A stretch of 12,632 nucleotides of DNA from an uncultured Eggerthellaceae bacterium (GTDB lineage: Bacteria > Actinomycetota > Coriobacteriia > Coriobacteriales > Eggerthellaceae). Location: assembly GCA_946631805.1 (NCBI GenBank), contig CAMPAJ010000022.1:1-12632 (forward strand), given 5' to 3'. Positions 6,665 through 12,632 of this stretch are shown piece by piece; the stretch's first letter is position 1; each line of letters starts with the position of its first letter. The position numbers and the translations under genes are program-made. Under the pieces are notes generated by a model. It ran no database searches. It was not told where the DNA came from and saw only the letters and a program-made list of their open reading frames with translations.

Positions 6665-7471
6665 TTAGTCGAAATCGAAGAAGCCCTTTCTGTTCGACTT
6701 GATGTAGGTCTTGCAATACTTGTCCTGGCCGAGCAGTGTTGTGGCCGTAATGACGTCTGCCATCGTCTCGCGGTTCGTGGGGTCGATGATGTAGCCGTCG
6801 ACGCCCGCCGTCATGGTCATGACGGTGAAGACGCGGTTGAGGCGCGCGCGCTTGGGCAGGCCGTACGAGATGTTCGAAAGGCCCAGGATCTGATGTGTCT
6901 CGGGATAGCTTTCCTTGATGCGCCTGTTGGTGTTGAGCACCTCGAGGCCGGCGTCGGTGATGGAGCTGACTGGCTTCACGAGGGCGTCAAAGAACATGCG
7001 GTCGTCTTCGATGCCGTCGGCCTTCAGGCGGGCGTACAGGTTGTCGACCACCTTCATGCGGTCGTCGGCCGTCTCGGGCATTCCGGTCGAGTCCATGCAC
7101 AGAAGCACGACCTTGGTGTTGTATTCCTTCACGAGTGGCGCGATGGTCTCGTAGCGCCCGTCTTCGCCCGAAATGGAGTTGATCATCGATTCGGTGCCCT
7201 TGTACACTTCGAGTCCGCGCCTGAGGGCTTCGTGGTTCGGCGAGTCGAAGCAGATGGGCGTGTCGACTTCGTCCTGGACGATGTTGACGAGCCACTCCAT
7301 GACTTCCAGCTCGTCGTGAACGCGGCTTCCGCAATTCACGTCGATGAACGTGGCATCGGCTTCCGCCTGTTTGCGCGCGAGATTCCGGATTACCGACTCG
7401 TCACGCGCATCGACCGCTTCATTCACCTCTTTGCGGCTCGTATTGATGAGCTCGCCTACGATTGTGAGCAT
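6665..7471 (-). CDS. Methyltetrahydrofolate:corrinoid methyltransferase (AcsE/MtvA type)
   Basis: This 268-aa pterin-binding TIM-barrel enzyme exchanges a methyl group between a methyl-corrinoid protein and tetrahydrofolate. Here it is expected to act as methyltransferase II, forming methyl-THF. Recognition rests on the N-terminal TIVGELINTSRKEV, FIDVNCGS (42-49), FDSPNHEAL (75-83) and GLSNISYGLP (197-206). Aligned by eye with Moorella AcsE, the folate/pterin ligands are kept: D76, N98 in INSIS, D162, and the key N200. Length matches the family (about 262-270). An AGGAGG lies 7 bases before the ATG. Archaeal and some bacterial methanol systems use a UroD-family MtaA for this step; the folate enzyme here fits the acetogen-type pathway. 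It is separated from the corrinoid gene by 94 bp containing a strong hairpin. Confidence 0.92.
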   Translation of the reverse strand: MLTIVGELINTSRKEVNEAVDARDESVIRNLARKQAEADATFIDVNCGSRVHDELEVMEWLVNIVQDEVDTPICFDSPNHEALRRGLEVYKGTESMINSISGEDGRYETIAPLVKEYNTKVVLLCMDSTGMPETADDRMKVVDNLYARLKADGIEDDRMFFDALVKPVSSITDAGLEVLNTNRRIKESYPETHQILGLSNISYGLPKRARLNRVFTVMTMTAGVDGYIIDPTNRETMADVITATTLLGQDKYCKTYIKSNRKGFFDFD

Positions 7472-7505
7472 CTTTTAGCCTCCTAGGGTACTTCGTGTGA
7501 AAGAG

Positions 7506-7545
7506 AAGCGGCGCCCTAAGGGATGTCGGCAAGCGGGCGCCGCTT
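7506..7545 (-). terminator. Strong intergenic hairpin between corrinoid and folate methyltransferase genes
   Basis: AAGCGGCGCCC (7506-7516) and GGGCGCCGCTT (7535-7545) form a perfect 11-bp stem around an 18-base loop. On the minus strand it is followed by CTCTTT, a weak U-tract. It sits 20 bases after the corrinoid gene stop. It looks like a leaky terminator or processing barrier that would raise mtaB/mtaC levels over downstream genes. Confidence 0.6.
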
Positions 7546-7565
7546 TTACCAGAACCTGATGCGAC

Positions 7566-8204
7566 TTATGCGGCTGCCATGATGGAGTCGCACAGTTCGA
7601 CGCAGGCAGAGGCGTCTTTGGAAAAGCCGTCGGCGCTGATCTCGTCGGCGAATTCCTGGGTGATGGGCGCCCCGCCGACGATTATCTTCACCTGGTCGCG
7701 AAGGCCCTCGTCAACGAGGTATTTGATGGTGGTGTCCATCTGCATCATCGTGGTGGTCAGCATCGAGGACAGGCCGACGATAGCGGGTTTGTGCTCCTTG
7801 ATGGCGGCGGCGAAGTCTTCGACCGGCACGTCGATTCCCAGGTCAACAACCTCGTAGCCATTGGACTCGAGCATGAGCACGACCAGGTTCTTGCCAATGT
7901 CGTGCAGGTCGCCGTCGATGGTGCCGATAACGACCGTGCCCTTCGTTTCCATGCCTTCTTCGCCGAGCAGCGGCTTCAGCAGTTCCGTGCCAAGCTTCAT
8001 GCAGTCTGCGGCTTCCATGACCTCGGGAACGAACATCTCGCCGTCGCGGAACAGGGGGGCAACGATGTCCATACCGCCGATGAGGCCGTCGTTGATGATG
8101 ACCTGCGGGTCGATACCCTCGTCGATCGCCTGTTGAACCAGTTCTTCGATCTCATCGGTTTCGCCGTCTACAACCGCTTCTTTGATTTCGTCCAAAATAG
8201 CCAT
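7566..8204 (-). CDS. mtaC: Methanol-specific corrinoid protein, MtaC-like
   Basis: This 212-aa methyl carrier partners the MtaB-like enzyme: it accepts methyl on Co(I) and hands it to the folate methyltransferase. The N-terminal helical cap (1-85) is followed by the B12-binding domain with D99-L-H101-D-I-G104 (axial histidine H101), GLSSMLTTT (144-152) and VGGAPIT (176-182), all canonical. AAGGAGATAGAAG precedes the ATG. The gene begins 52 bp after mtaB, so the pair is clearly co-transcribed. It is strongly acidic with a clean high-GC codon pattern, suggesting high expression. Corrinoid proteins for other methyl donors share this fold, so the methanol assignment rests on the MtaB neighbour. 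Confidence 0.92.
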   Translation of the reverse strand: MAILDEIKEAVVDGETDEIEELVQQAIDEGIDPQVIINDGLIGGMDIVAPLFRDGEMFVPEVMEAADCMKLGTELLKPLLGEEGMETKGTVVIGTIDGDLHDIGKNLVVLMLESNGYEVVDLGIDVPVEDFAAAIKEHKPAIVGLSSMLTTTMMQMDTTIKYLVDEGLRDQVKIIVGGAPITQEFADEISADGFSKDASACVELCDSIMAAA

Positions 8205-8256
8205 TCTTCTATCTCCTTATTCGAATCTGTTTGCTGATTTACAGGTCGGTGATTGT

Positions 8257-9642
8257 CTAGCCGAGCAGGTAGTCGCCAGGGCGGAAGGTGTCCAGGTCGA
8301 GCTTCGGCTTGATCTGGTTCCAGAACTCCTCGGGATCGTCGGGGATACCGGCGAGTGATTTGTTCATGCGCTTGAGCCACTTTGCGTCGCGCTTGTCGGA
8401 TTTCAGGTTGCCCTCGTCGATGGCGCGCTGGAGCTCGTCGATCGCAGCCTGGCAGGCAATCTTGGTGCGCTTGAGCGGCTCGGTTTCTGCGAGGATCCGC
8501 TCGGAGATGCGCAGCACGACGTCGGGGCGCAGGACCCACGCTTGCGGATCCAGGTAGCAGTCCGAATCCACGAGGAGGTCGCGGAAGGCCAGTTTGTCTG
8601 CTAGCTCCTTGCGCGTGTTGTACAGGCGGCAGTCGTAGATGAGCTGTTCCATATGGACGGTCGGGGCCATATCGGAAAGCAAGCGGATGTATTGGATTGA
8701 CTCGTTGGACCACAGATCGGGCACGGCGCCTGCGATGTTGCCAACGCGGCTGAGGTGAGCGCCTGCACATGTGCGGCCCTCCATGGCGATGGGCGAGCCG
8801 GTAATCGCCTTAAGGTAGGGGCCTGCGTATTCGCAGTCCTTTGAGGGGCCGACTGCGCCGCGCTCGAACGCGACCAGGGCGCGTGGAACCAAGGCGACGC
8901 GGGCAACTGCTGCGAACAGGCGCGACACGAAACCCTTTTCGGCGAGCACCATGGCGGTGTTGGCGAAGCCGCACGACGAGTCGCCCGCTGGTAGAGCGCC
9001 GTTGGCGTCGCAGAGCTCGACGATGCGATCCCAGAGGAATTCCATGTCGCGGGCGCCCATGACGCCCACGGCAAACACGAGCTTCTCAAGGTCGCCGCGG
9101 ATGATGGCGTCGTCGCTTACTTCCTTGCCGCCCGTGGACTCGATGGAGATGAAGTCGGCGCCGTCTTTTGCAGACTGCTCGATGAGGTGCTGCATCTTAT
9201 CCCAGTTCTCGCCCGAACGCATCTGGGGAGGACGCACGAATTCGCGGTTATCGTTGACCGTCATGCGCAGTGACGACTTGAGTCCGTAGGCGCTTTCGGC
9301 GTTTTCCATCTCCTCGAGCAAGATCTGGTTAACCTTGATGCCCCACTCGGGGTTGAGGGTGAATTCAACGGTCGTTTCGTATTCGAGCTGAGCGCCGGCA
9401 ATTTCGAGCTGCGCAGCGCGCTCGAGCGAGTCGTGGGCGATGTTGCGATAGATGGTGTAGGCCTTGTCGATGGTGTCTTCGTTGACTTCCATCGTGGGGA
9501 GCGTGAAGTTAAGCTCGGGCAGAACGTCTCCGCCACCGATGACCAAGCCCTTCTTTGTTGTTACGGGATTGGGGCATGAACCGAATACGAACTCATCCAG
9601 ATTGTCGATGGCAAGCTTTTCGAATACTCGCTTCTGCGGCAT
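8257..9642 (-). CDS. mtaB: Methanol:corrinoid methyltransferase, MtaB family
   Basis: This 461-aa zinc enzyme activates methanol (or possibly another small methyl donor) and methylates the cobalt of its corrinoid partner. The length equals that of archaeal MtaB, and family blocks are recognisable: ADFISIESTGGKEV, LPAGDSSCGFANTAM, RALVAFERGAVGPSKDCEY, KAITGSPIAMEGRTCAGAH and DLWSNESIQY. The three zinc ligands known for Methanosarcina MtaB (Glu164, Cys220, Cys269) correspond to E168, C224 and C270. AAGGAG lies 9 bases before the ATG. It is the first gene of the train, directly upstream of its corrinoid partner. Divergence in the C-terminal part leaves open a related substrate such as a methoxylated compound. 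Confidence 0.9.
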   Translation of the reverse strand: MPQKRVFEKLAIDNLDEFVFGSCPNPVTTKKGLVIGGGDVLPELNFTLPTMEVNEDTIDKAYTIYRNIAHDSLERAAQLEIAGAQLEYETTVEFTLNPEWGIKVNQILLEEMENAESAYGLKSSLRMTVNDNREFVRPPQMRSGENWDKMQHLIEQSAKDGADFISIESTGGKEVSDDAIIRGDLEKLVFAVGVMGARDMEFLWDRIVELCDANGALPAGDSSCGFANTAMVLAEKGFVSRLFAAVARVALVPRALVAFERGAVGPSKDCEYAGPYLKAITGSPIAMEGRTCAGAHLSRVGNIAGAVPDLWSNESIQYIRLLSDMAPTVHMEQLIYDCRLYNTRKELADKLAFRDLLVDSDCYLDPQAWVLRPDVVLRISERILAETEPLKRTKIACQAAIDELQRAIDEGNLKSDKRDAKWLKRMNKSLAGIPDDPEEFWNQIKPKLDLDTFRPGDYLLG

Positions 9643-9694
9643 CTTCGATCTCCTTTCAGCTTCCTAGTAGATGAATGCGGCGACCTGGTTTTCG

Positions 9695-9759
9695 ATAGCC
9701 GCAAGAGTTGGGGACGTCCCTGTGGTGCACTGCACAAGGAATCGCACTTTGGCGGCTAT
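9695..9759 (-). repeat. Folded segment in the mtaB leader (REP-like or structured 5' UTR)
   Basis: A perfect 8-bp outer stem ATAGCCGC (9695-9702)/GCGGCTAT (9752-9759) encloses two perfect palindromes, GGGACGTCCC and GTGCACTGCAC. This makes a three-way-junction-like fold. It lies 53 bp upstream of the mtaB start, inside the presumed leader RNA. It carries no cobalamin-riboswitch or other riboswitch consensus that I recognise. The GGGGACGTCCC core is typical of dispersed REP palindromes, so chromosomal repeat DNA is the main alternative. Confidence 0.5.
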
Positions 9760-9784
9760 TCCTTTTCGTGGTTGCCATGGGTCA

Positions 9785-9813
9785 AGTGTAGACAGGAGCA
9801 TCTTGGATGTGCA
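9785..9813 (-). promoter_or_regulatory. Candidate promoter of the methyltransferase operon
   Basis: On the minus strand, TGCACA (9808-9813) and TACACT (9785-9790) are separated by 17 bases. Each matches 4 of 6 positions of the sigma-70 consensus. This would start RNA near 9778 and give a leader of about 135 bases that includes the folded segment. The weak -35 fits an activator-dependent promoter. This is judged by eye only. Confidence 0.35.
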
Positions 9814-9840
9814 GGCCTTTAAATGCGAAAAAATAGGACA

Positions 9841-9873
9841 ATATTGCCCTTAGAGCAAAAGGGGCAATAATAT
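9841..9873. promoter_or_regulatory. AT-flanked dyad, candidate operator
   Basis: ATATTGCCCTT (9841-9851) and AAGGGGCAATAATAT (9859-9873) form an inverted repeat with small bulges around TTGCCC/GGGCAA. Its centre is about 78 bp upstream of the candidate transcription start of the mtaB operon, where activators often bind. The PocR/AraC regulator encoded in the operon is the obvious candidate ligand, though AraC proteins more often bind direct repeats. Confidence 0.4.
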
Positions 9874-9891
9874 GCTTGTTTCAGCACGATT

Positions 9892-10292
9892 GTGCTAGTT
9901 GATTTGGCTGAGCATATTGGTTTACGGAGTAATGCATCGGAGTTAGCTGCTTATGTTGTGGTGGAGTTGTGTAGAAATGCGTGCAGAAGTGCGATTTTCG
10001 CATCTAGAGTGCACATCGCGATGTCTGATTTTGCTCCATGGCGTTGCTGTGTGAATTGTGAGCGCGTCTTCTTTTGCGGTTCTCGTAGTGGCGAATATGG
10101 TCTATTTGGAATCGCCCTGCAGGATTGCTTCCGCTTAATACGGATAATATTGTCATTTTGGGGACAAAACGCGTTGCATTGGAACGGTTTTCTGACCAAT
10201 TGCTGGTGATGCCTTTGCGTTTTGCTAAGGAAGTTGAGCACGCGCGACACGACGCTTTAGAGCGCGTATTGGCTGCCATTGCCGAGGAGTGA
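9892..10292 (+). pseudogene. Probable decayed gene of unknown family
   Basis: This stretch is visibly AT-richer than its neighbours. It shows coding-like pieces in different plus-strand frames: VDLAEHIGLRSNASELAAYV from about 9898, FAVLVVANMVYLESPCRIAS (ending at a TAA near 10138), then VILGTKRVALERFSDQLL through HDALERVLAAIAEE ending at TGA 10290-10292. Two frameshifts would join them. No single frame gives a convincing complete protein with a ribosome site. I cannot name the family. The base composition suggests a different origin from the flanking genes, but plain intergenic DNA is possible. Confidence 0.3.
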
Positions 10293-10374
10293 CGTGATCC
10301 CGAGAAGGCATCCAAGCCCTTTTCCCAGAACGGGCTCGTGCGGTTGCGCTGTGTAAAATGCTGGCATCTCACGG

Positions 10375-10380
10375 TACAAT
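10375..10380 (+). promoter_or_regulatory. Candidate -10 element for the amidase gene
   Basis: TACAAT matches 5 of 6 positions of the TATAAT consensus and lies about 36 bases before the amidase start. A matching -35 is poor (TGTAAA-like, about 18 bases upstream). Confidence 0.35.
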
Positions 10381-10415
10381 AGGGCACACGATTTGAGATG
10401 GCTATTTGGTAGGCG

Positions 10416-12119
10416 GTGGGTCGGATGGGCGGTTCTTGCGAGCGATTTGGGCTTTCGTGGGCGATTTGGGCTTTCGTGGCGGCATTTCTTGTTGTTCTTG
10501 CGACGGCGATGGTTGCTCCAACATCGGCGTTTGCCACAGGCGAATCGGGTGAAGGCTTGACGGCGGGCGCTACCGAGGCAGGCTCGGGGTCGGGAGCCAC
10601 CGACGAGAAGACCGAGGCCGAGAAGGCTGCGGAAGCTGCCGCGGCGAAGAAGGCCGAGGAGGCTCGAAAAGCCGCCGAGGAAAAGAAGGCGCGCATCGCG
10701 AAGATGGCCGTCGTGAAAGACGGGCTGTACAATCTGCGCGTCGTGTCGCAGTCGAGCGCTTCGCTCGCCGTCAAGGACGGCTCGACCAAGGCGGGCGCAA
10801 AAGTGACCCCGGCGCAACGCAACCTTTCGGATTGGGCGCAAAAATGGATCGTCCTCCAAGACAAGAACACGGGCTACTACACGATTCGCAATTTGGGCTC
10901 GCGCCTGTACTTGACGGTTTCGGGCAGCGTGAAGAAGGGCGCCAAGGTCAAGCAGGCCAAGACTTCCGCATCGCTTGCTCAGAAGTGGGAGCTGGTGAAA
11001 TCTTCGGGCTCCATCGTGTTCAAATCGGCCAAGAATCCCAAGCTCGCGCTCGCGTTCGGCACCGATAAAAACGGCAATTACACCGCGACGCTCAAGAAGT
11101 ACACCGGCAAGAAGGCCCAGCTCCTGAAGCTGCGCAAGGTGGAGCCTATCGAGGACGGACACTCGTATTTCGTGCGCAGCGCCTCGGCGTCGAAGAAGGC
11201 CCTCGCCGTGAAGGACGCTTCCACGAAAAAGAACGCGAAGATCGTCCTAGACAAACGCTCGTCTTCGAGCAAGGCGCAGAAGTTCCGCATGGAGAAAACG
11301 GGTTCGAGCTGGCGCATGCAGTGCGTGCAGTCGTGCCTGTACGCCAGCGCTTCCAAGAGTGCCATCAAGCAGGTGAAAAGCTCGAAGGGCAAGGCGCGCA
11401 AGTGGAAGCTGGCGCTGAACCTGAACACGGCGACGTTCACCATAAAGTCCGCGTCGACGGGCAAGTTCGTGGACGCCAAGTCCGGCAAGCTCGCGTTGCG
11501 GGCCAAGTCCACGACGAAGTCGAAGCTTCCCGCCAAGGAGCAGCGTTTCGTGCTCGTGCCGACGTATAGCTTCACGGTGTTCCTGGACGCGGGGCACGGC
11601 CGCAACGCGTCGGGCTGGGGCGTGTACGACCCAGGCGCCGAAGGCAACGGGCGCGACGAAGCCGACCTCACGAAGGACCTGGTAGAGCGCATTGCCGCCA
11701 ACCTCGAAGGATCCGATGTACGCGTGTTCAGCGGCGTTGAGTACAGCGTGCCGTTCTGGCAGCGCAACGCCAAGGCGCGCTCGCTCAAGTGCGACGTCGT
11801 GCTCTCGGTGCATTTCGACGCCGACGGGGGCACCAGCACGTCGACGATGATCGGCTCGGGCGCTTCGACGGCGTCGCGCACGTTCAATTCCATCATTCAC
11901 CCCAGGCTCGTCTCGAGCACCGGGTTGAGCGATGGCGGCACGTCGCACCGCGGCGACATCACCGTCGTCAACGGGAGGGTGCCGTCCGTACTCATGGAAG
12001 TGGCGTTCATCGACAACTACTACAGCCTGCACAAGTACCTGGGACGCCGCGATACGGTAGCCGCCAGCATTGCCGAGGGCATCATCGTCGCCTCCAAGAC
12101 GCCGGAGCTGCAGCGCTAG
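10416..12119 (+). CDS. Secreted N-acetylmuramoyl-L-alanine amidase with lectin-like repeats
   Basis: This 567-aa cell-wall hydrolase cleaves the bond between muramic acid and the stem peptide. A signal peptide has a hydrophobic core at about 13-33 and a likely cut after SAFA (residue 40). A low-complexity Ala/Glu/Lys segment follows (about 62-97, helical or coiled). Residues about 101-380 hold ricin/beta-trefoil-like repeats, with units of the form LYNLRVVSQSSASLAVKDGS and YFVRSASASKKALAVKDAS plus QKW motifs, rich in Lys and Ser. The amidase_3 domain covers about 384-560: H394 in FLDAGHG, E415 in RDEADLT, H466 in VLSVHFDA as zinc ligands, and catalytic E528 in PSVLMEVAFIDN. All are intact. 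The start is uncertain: GTG 10416 or ATG 10425. It is monocistronic, followed by a hairpin. It may bind wall sugars through its repeats and act in growth, division or lysis of neighbours. Confidence 0.9.
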   Translation: MGRMGGSCERFGLSWAIWAFVAAFLVVLATAMVAPTSAFATGESGEGLTAGATEAGSGSGATDEKTEAEKAAEAAAAKKAEEARKAAEEKKARIAKMAVVKDGLYNLRVVSQSSASLAVKDGSTKAGAKVTPAQRNLSDWAQKWIVLQDKNTGYYTIRNLGSRLYLTVSGSVKKGAKVKQAKTSASLAQKWELVKSSGSIVFKSAKNPKLALAFGTDKNGNYTATLKKYTGKKAQLLKLRKVEPIEDGHSYFVRSASASKKALAVKDASTKKNAKIVLDKRSSSSKAQKFRMEKTGSSWRMQCVQSCLYASASKSAIKQVKSSKGKARKWKLALNLNTATFTIKSASTGKFVDAKSGKLALRAKSTTKSKLPAKEQRFVLVPTYSFTVFLDAGHGRNASGWGVYDPGAEGNGRDEADLTKDLVERIAANLEGSDVRVFSGVEYSVPFWQRNAKARSLKCDVVLSVHFDADGGTSTSTMIGSGASTASRTFNSIIHPRLVSSTGLSDGGTSHRGDITVVNGRVPSVLMEVAFIDNYYSLHKYLGRRDTVAASIAEGIIVASKTPELQR

Positions 12120-12124
12120 CGCCC

Positions 12125-12165
12125 AAATGTGCATTCTGACCCCAGGGGCGAGGATGCGCATTTAT
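12125..12165 (+). terminator. Hairpin terminator between amidase gene and mfd
   Basis: AAATGTGCAT (12125-12134) pairs fully, with one G-U, with ATGCGCATTT (12154-12163). An inner CCC/GGG stem lies at 12140-12148. It starts 5 bases after the amidase stop. The A-run before and the TTTA after make it potentially bidirectional, although the T-tract is short. Confidence 0.5.
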
Positions 12166-12182
12166 CCGCTAAACTGTTCGGC

Positions 12183-12632
12183 ATGCTTATCGATTCTTTA
12201 ACATACGCGCTCGAGCATTCGGGCGCTCTTCAAACGTTCTGGGGAAAACTCGATACAGGGGAAGACGCGACGCTCGGCGTGGCGTCTTCGGCCCGCCCGT
12301 TCATGGTGGCGGCGCGTTTCGCGCACGCCCCGCAATCGACGCTCGTTATCGTCGCGGGTGAAGAGGCGGCGTTCACGTTCTCGCGCAACGTGGCCGCCTA
12401 CGTGGGCGACGAGCGCGTGCTGCTCTTTCCCGAGCGCGCAGACTTGCCCTGGGATGCTAAAACGCCCGATCCGCGTACAGTTGCCCGAAGGCTCGAGGCG
12501 GCCGACGCGCTCGCGAGCGACTTGCCGGTGATCGTGGTCGCGTCGGCGCGGGCGTTGCTGCGCACGCTGCCGCCCGTGAGCGCGCTCGTGCCCAAGCCGC
12601 TCGAGTTCAGGGCGGGCATGGAGCTTTCGGCC
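12183..12632 (+). CDS. mfd: Transcription-repair coupling factor Mfd, N-terminal part (cut by window end)
   Basis: Only the first 150 codons are present, open to the window edge. They match the UvrB-homology region of Mfd, which recruits UvrA after the translocase removes RNA polymerase stalled at DNA damage. Recognisable parts are PFMVAARFAH, STLVIVAGEEAA, GDERVLLFPERADLPWD (a degenerate form of the family's LFPxxExLPY block), KTPDPRTVARRLEAAD and VIVVASARALLRTLPPV. The ATG at 12183 has no clear Shine-Dalgarno. A TAAACT (12170-12175) lies only 7 bases before it, so transcription may start at or next to the ATG. The translocase motifs, which would confirm the identity, lie beyond the window. 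Confidence 0.8.
   Translation, partial: MLIDSLTYALEHSGALQTFWGKLDTGEDATLGVASSARPFMVAARFAHAPQSTLVIVAGEEAAFTFSRNVAAYVGDERVLLFPERADLPWDAKTPDPRTVARRLEAADALASDLPVIVVASARALLRTLPPVSALVPKPLEFRAGMELSA

Noticed and set aside
10330..10348. Short AGCCC/GGGCT dyad before the amidase gene as a terminator
   Set aside because: Only a 5-bp stem with a long loop and no T-run follows; too weak to annotate.
10004..11162. Minus-strand open frames of about 290-300 codons opposite the amidase gene
   Set aside because: They mirror the GC-rich amidase coding strand and lack domains, while the plus strand carries a signal peptide and intact catalytic motifs.
1..12632. CRISPR array, tRNA or rRNA genes
   Set aside because: No regularly spaced direct repeats, no recognisable tRNA arms with TTCGANTC-type T-loops in a clover-leaf context, and no rRNA motifs were seen.

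Overview
The window looks like chromosomal DNA of a GC-rich anaerobic actinobacterium, most probably Coriobacteriia (Eggerthellaceae-like). That placement is inferred from strong G/C third-position codon bias, corrinoid/folate C1 enzymes beside superoxide reductase, and a secreted amidase with lectin-like repeats. No rRNA or other phylogenetic marker is present to prove it.

The core (about 9642 down to 883, minus strand) is one long gene train for corrinoid-dependent methyl transfer. In transcription order it encodes: an MtaB-type methanol:corrinoid methyltransferase with all three zinc ligands; a MtaC-type corrinoid protein; an AcsE/MtvA-type methyltetrahydrofolate:corrinoid methyltransferase; a RACo-type iron-sulfur corrinoid activator; a PocR-domain AraC-family regulator; a second, divergent corrinoid protein; a COG0523/CobW metallochaperone-like NTPase; a two-iron superoxide reductase (desulfoferrodoxin); and a tiny unidentified ORF. 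Together they can move a methyl group from methanol or a similar donor onto corrinoid cobalt, pass it to tetrahydrofolate, re-reduce accidentally oxidised cobalt, and control and protect the machinery. The expected outlet is methylotrophic acetogenesis through the Wood-Ljungdahl methyl branch, which is not itself in the window.

Upstream of mtaB there is a plausible promoter, an AT-rich dyad at about -78 and a compact structured segment in the presumed leader. Strong intergenic hairpins follow the mtaC-like gene and the folate methyltransferase gene, so the train is probably expressed at stepped levels.

The left edge (116-735) is a roughly 620-bp element bounded by near-matching inverted repeats and carrying only a 76-codon ORF. 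It looks like an internally deleted, non-autonomous insertion sequence. A second inverted repeat (807-884), REP-like, lies between it and the operon end.

To the right, on the plus strand, are: an AT-richer stretch (about 9892-10292) that looks like a decayed gene; a secreted N-acetylmuramoyl-L-alanine amidase with an A/E/K-rich linker and ricin-like repeats (10416-12119) followed by a hairpin terminator; and the 5' end of mfd (from 12183), cut by the window edge.
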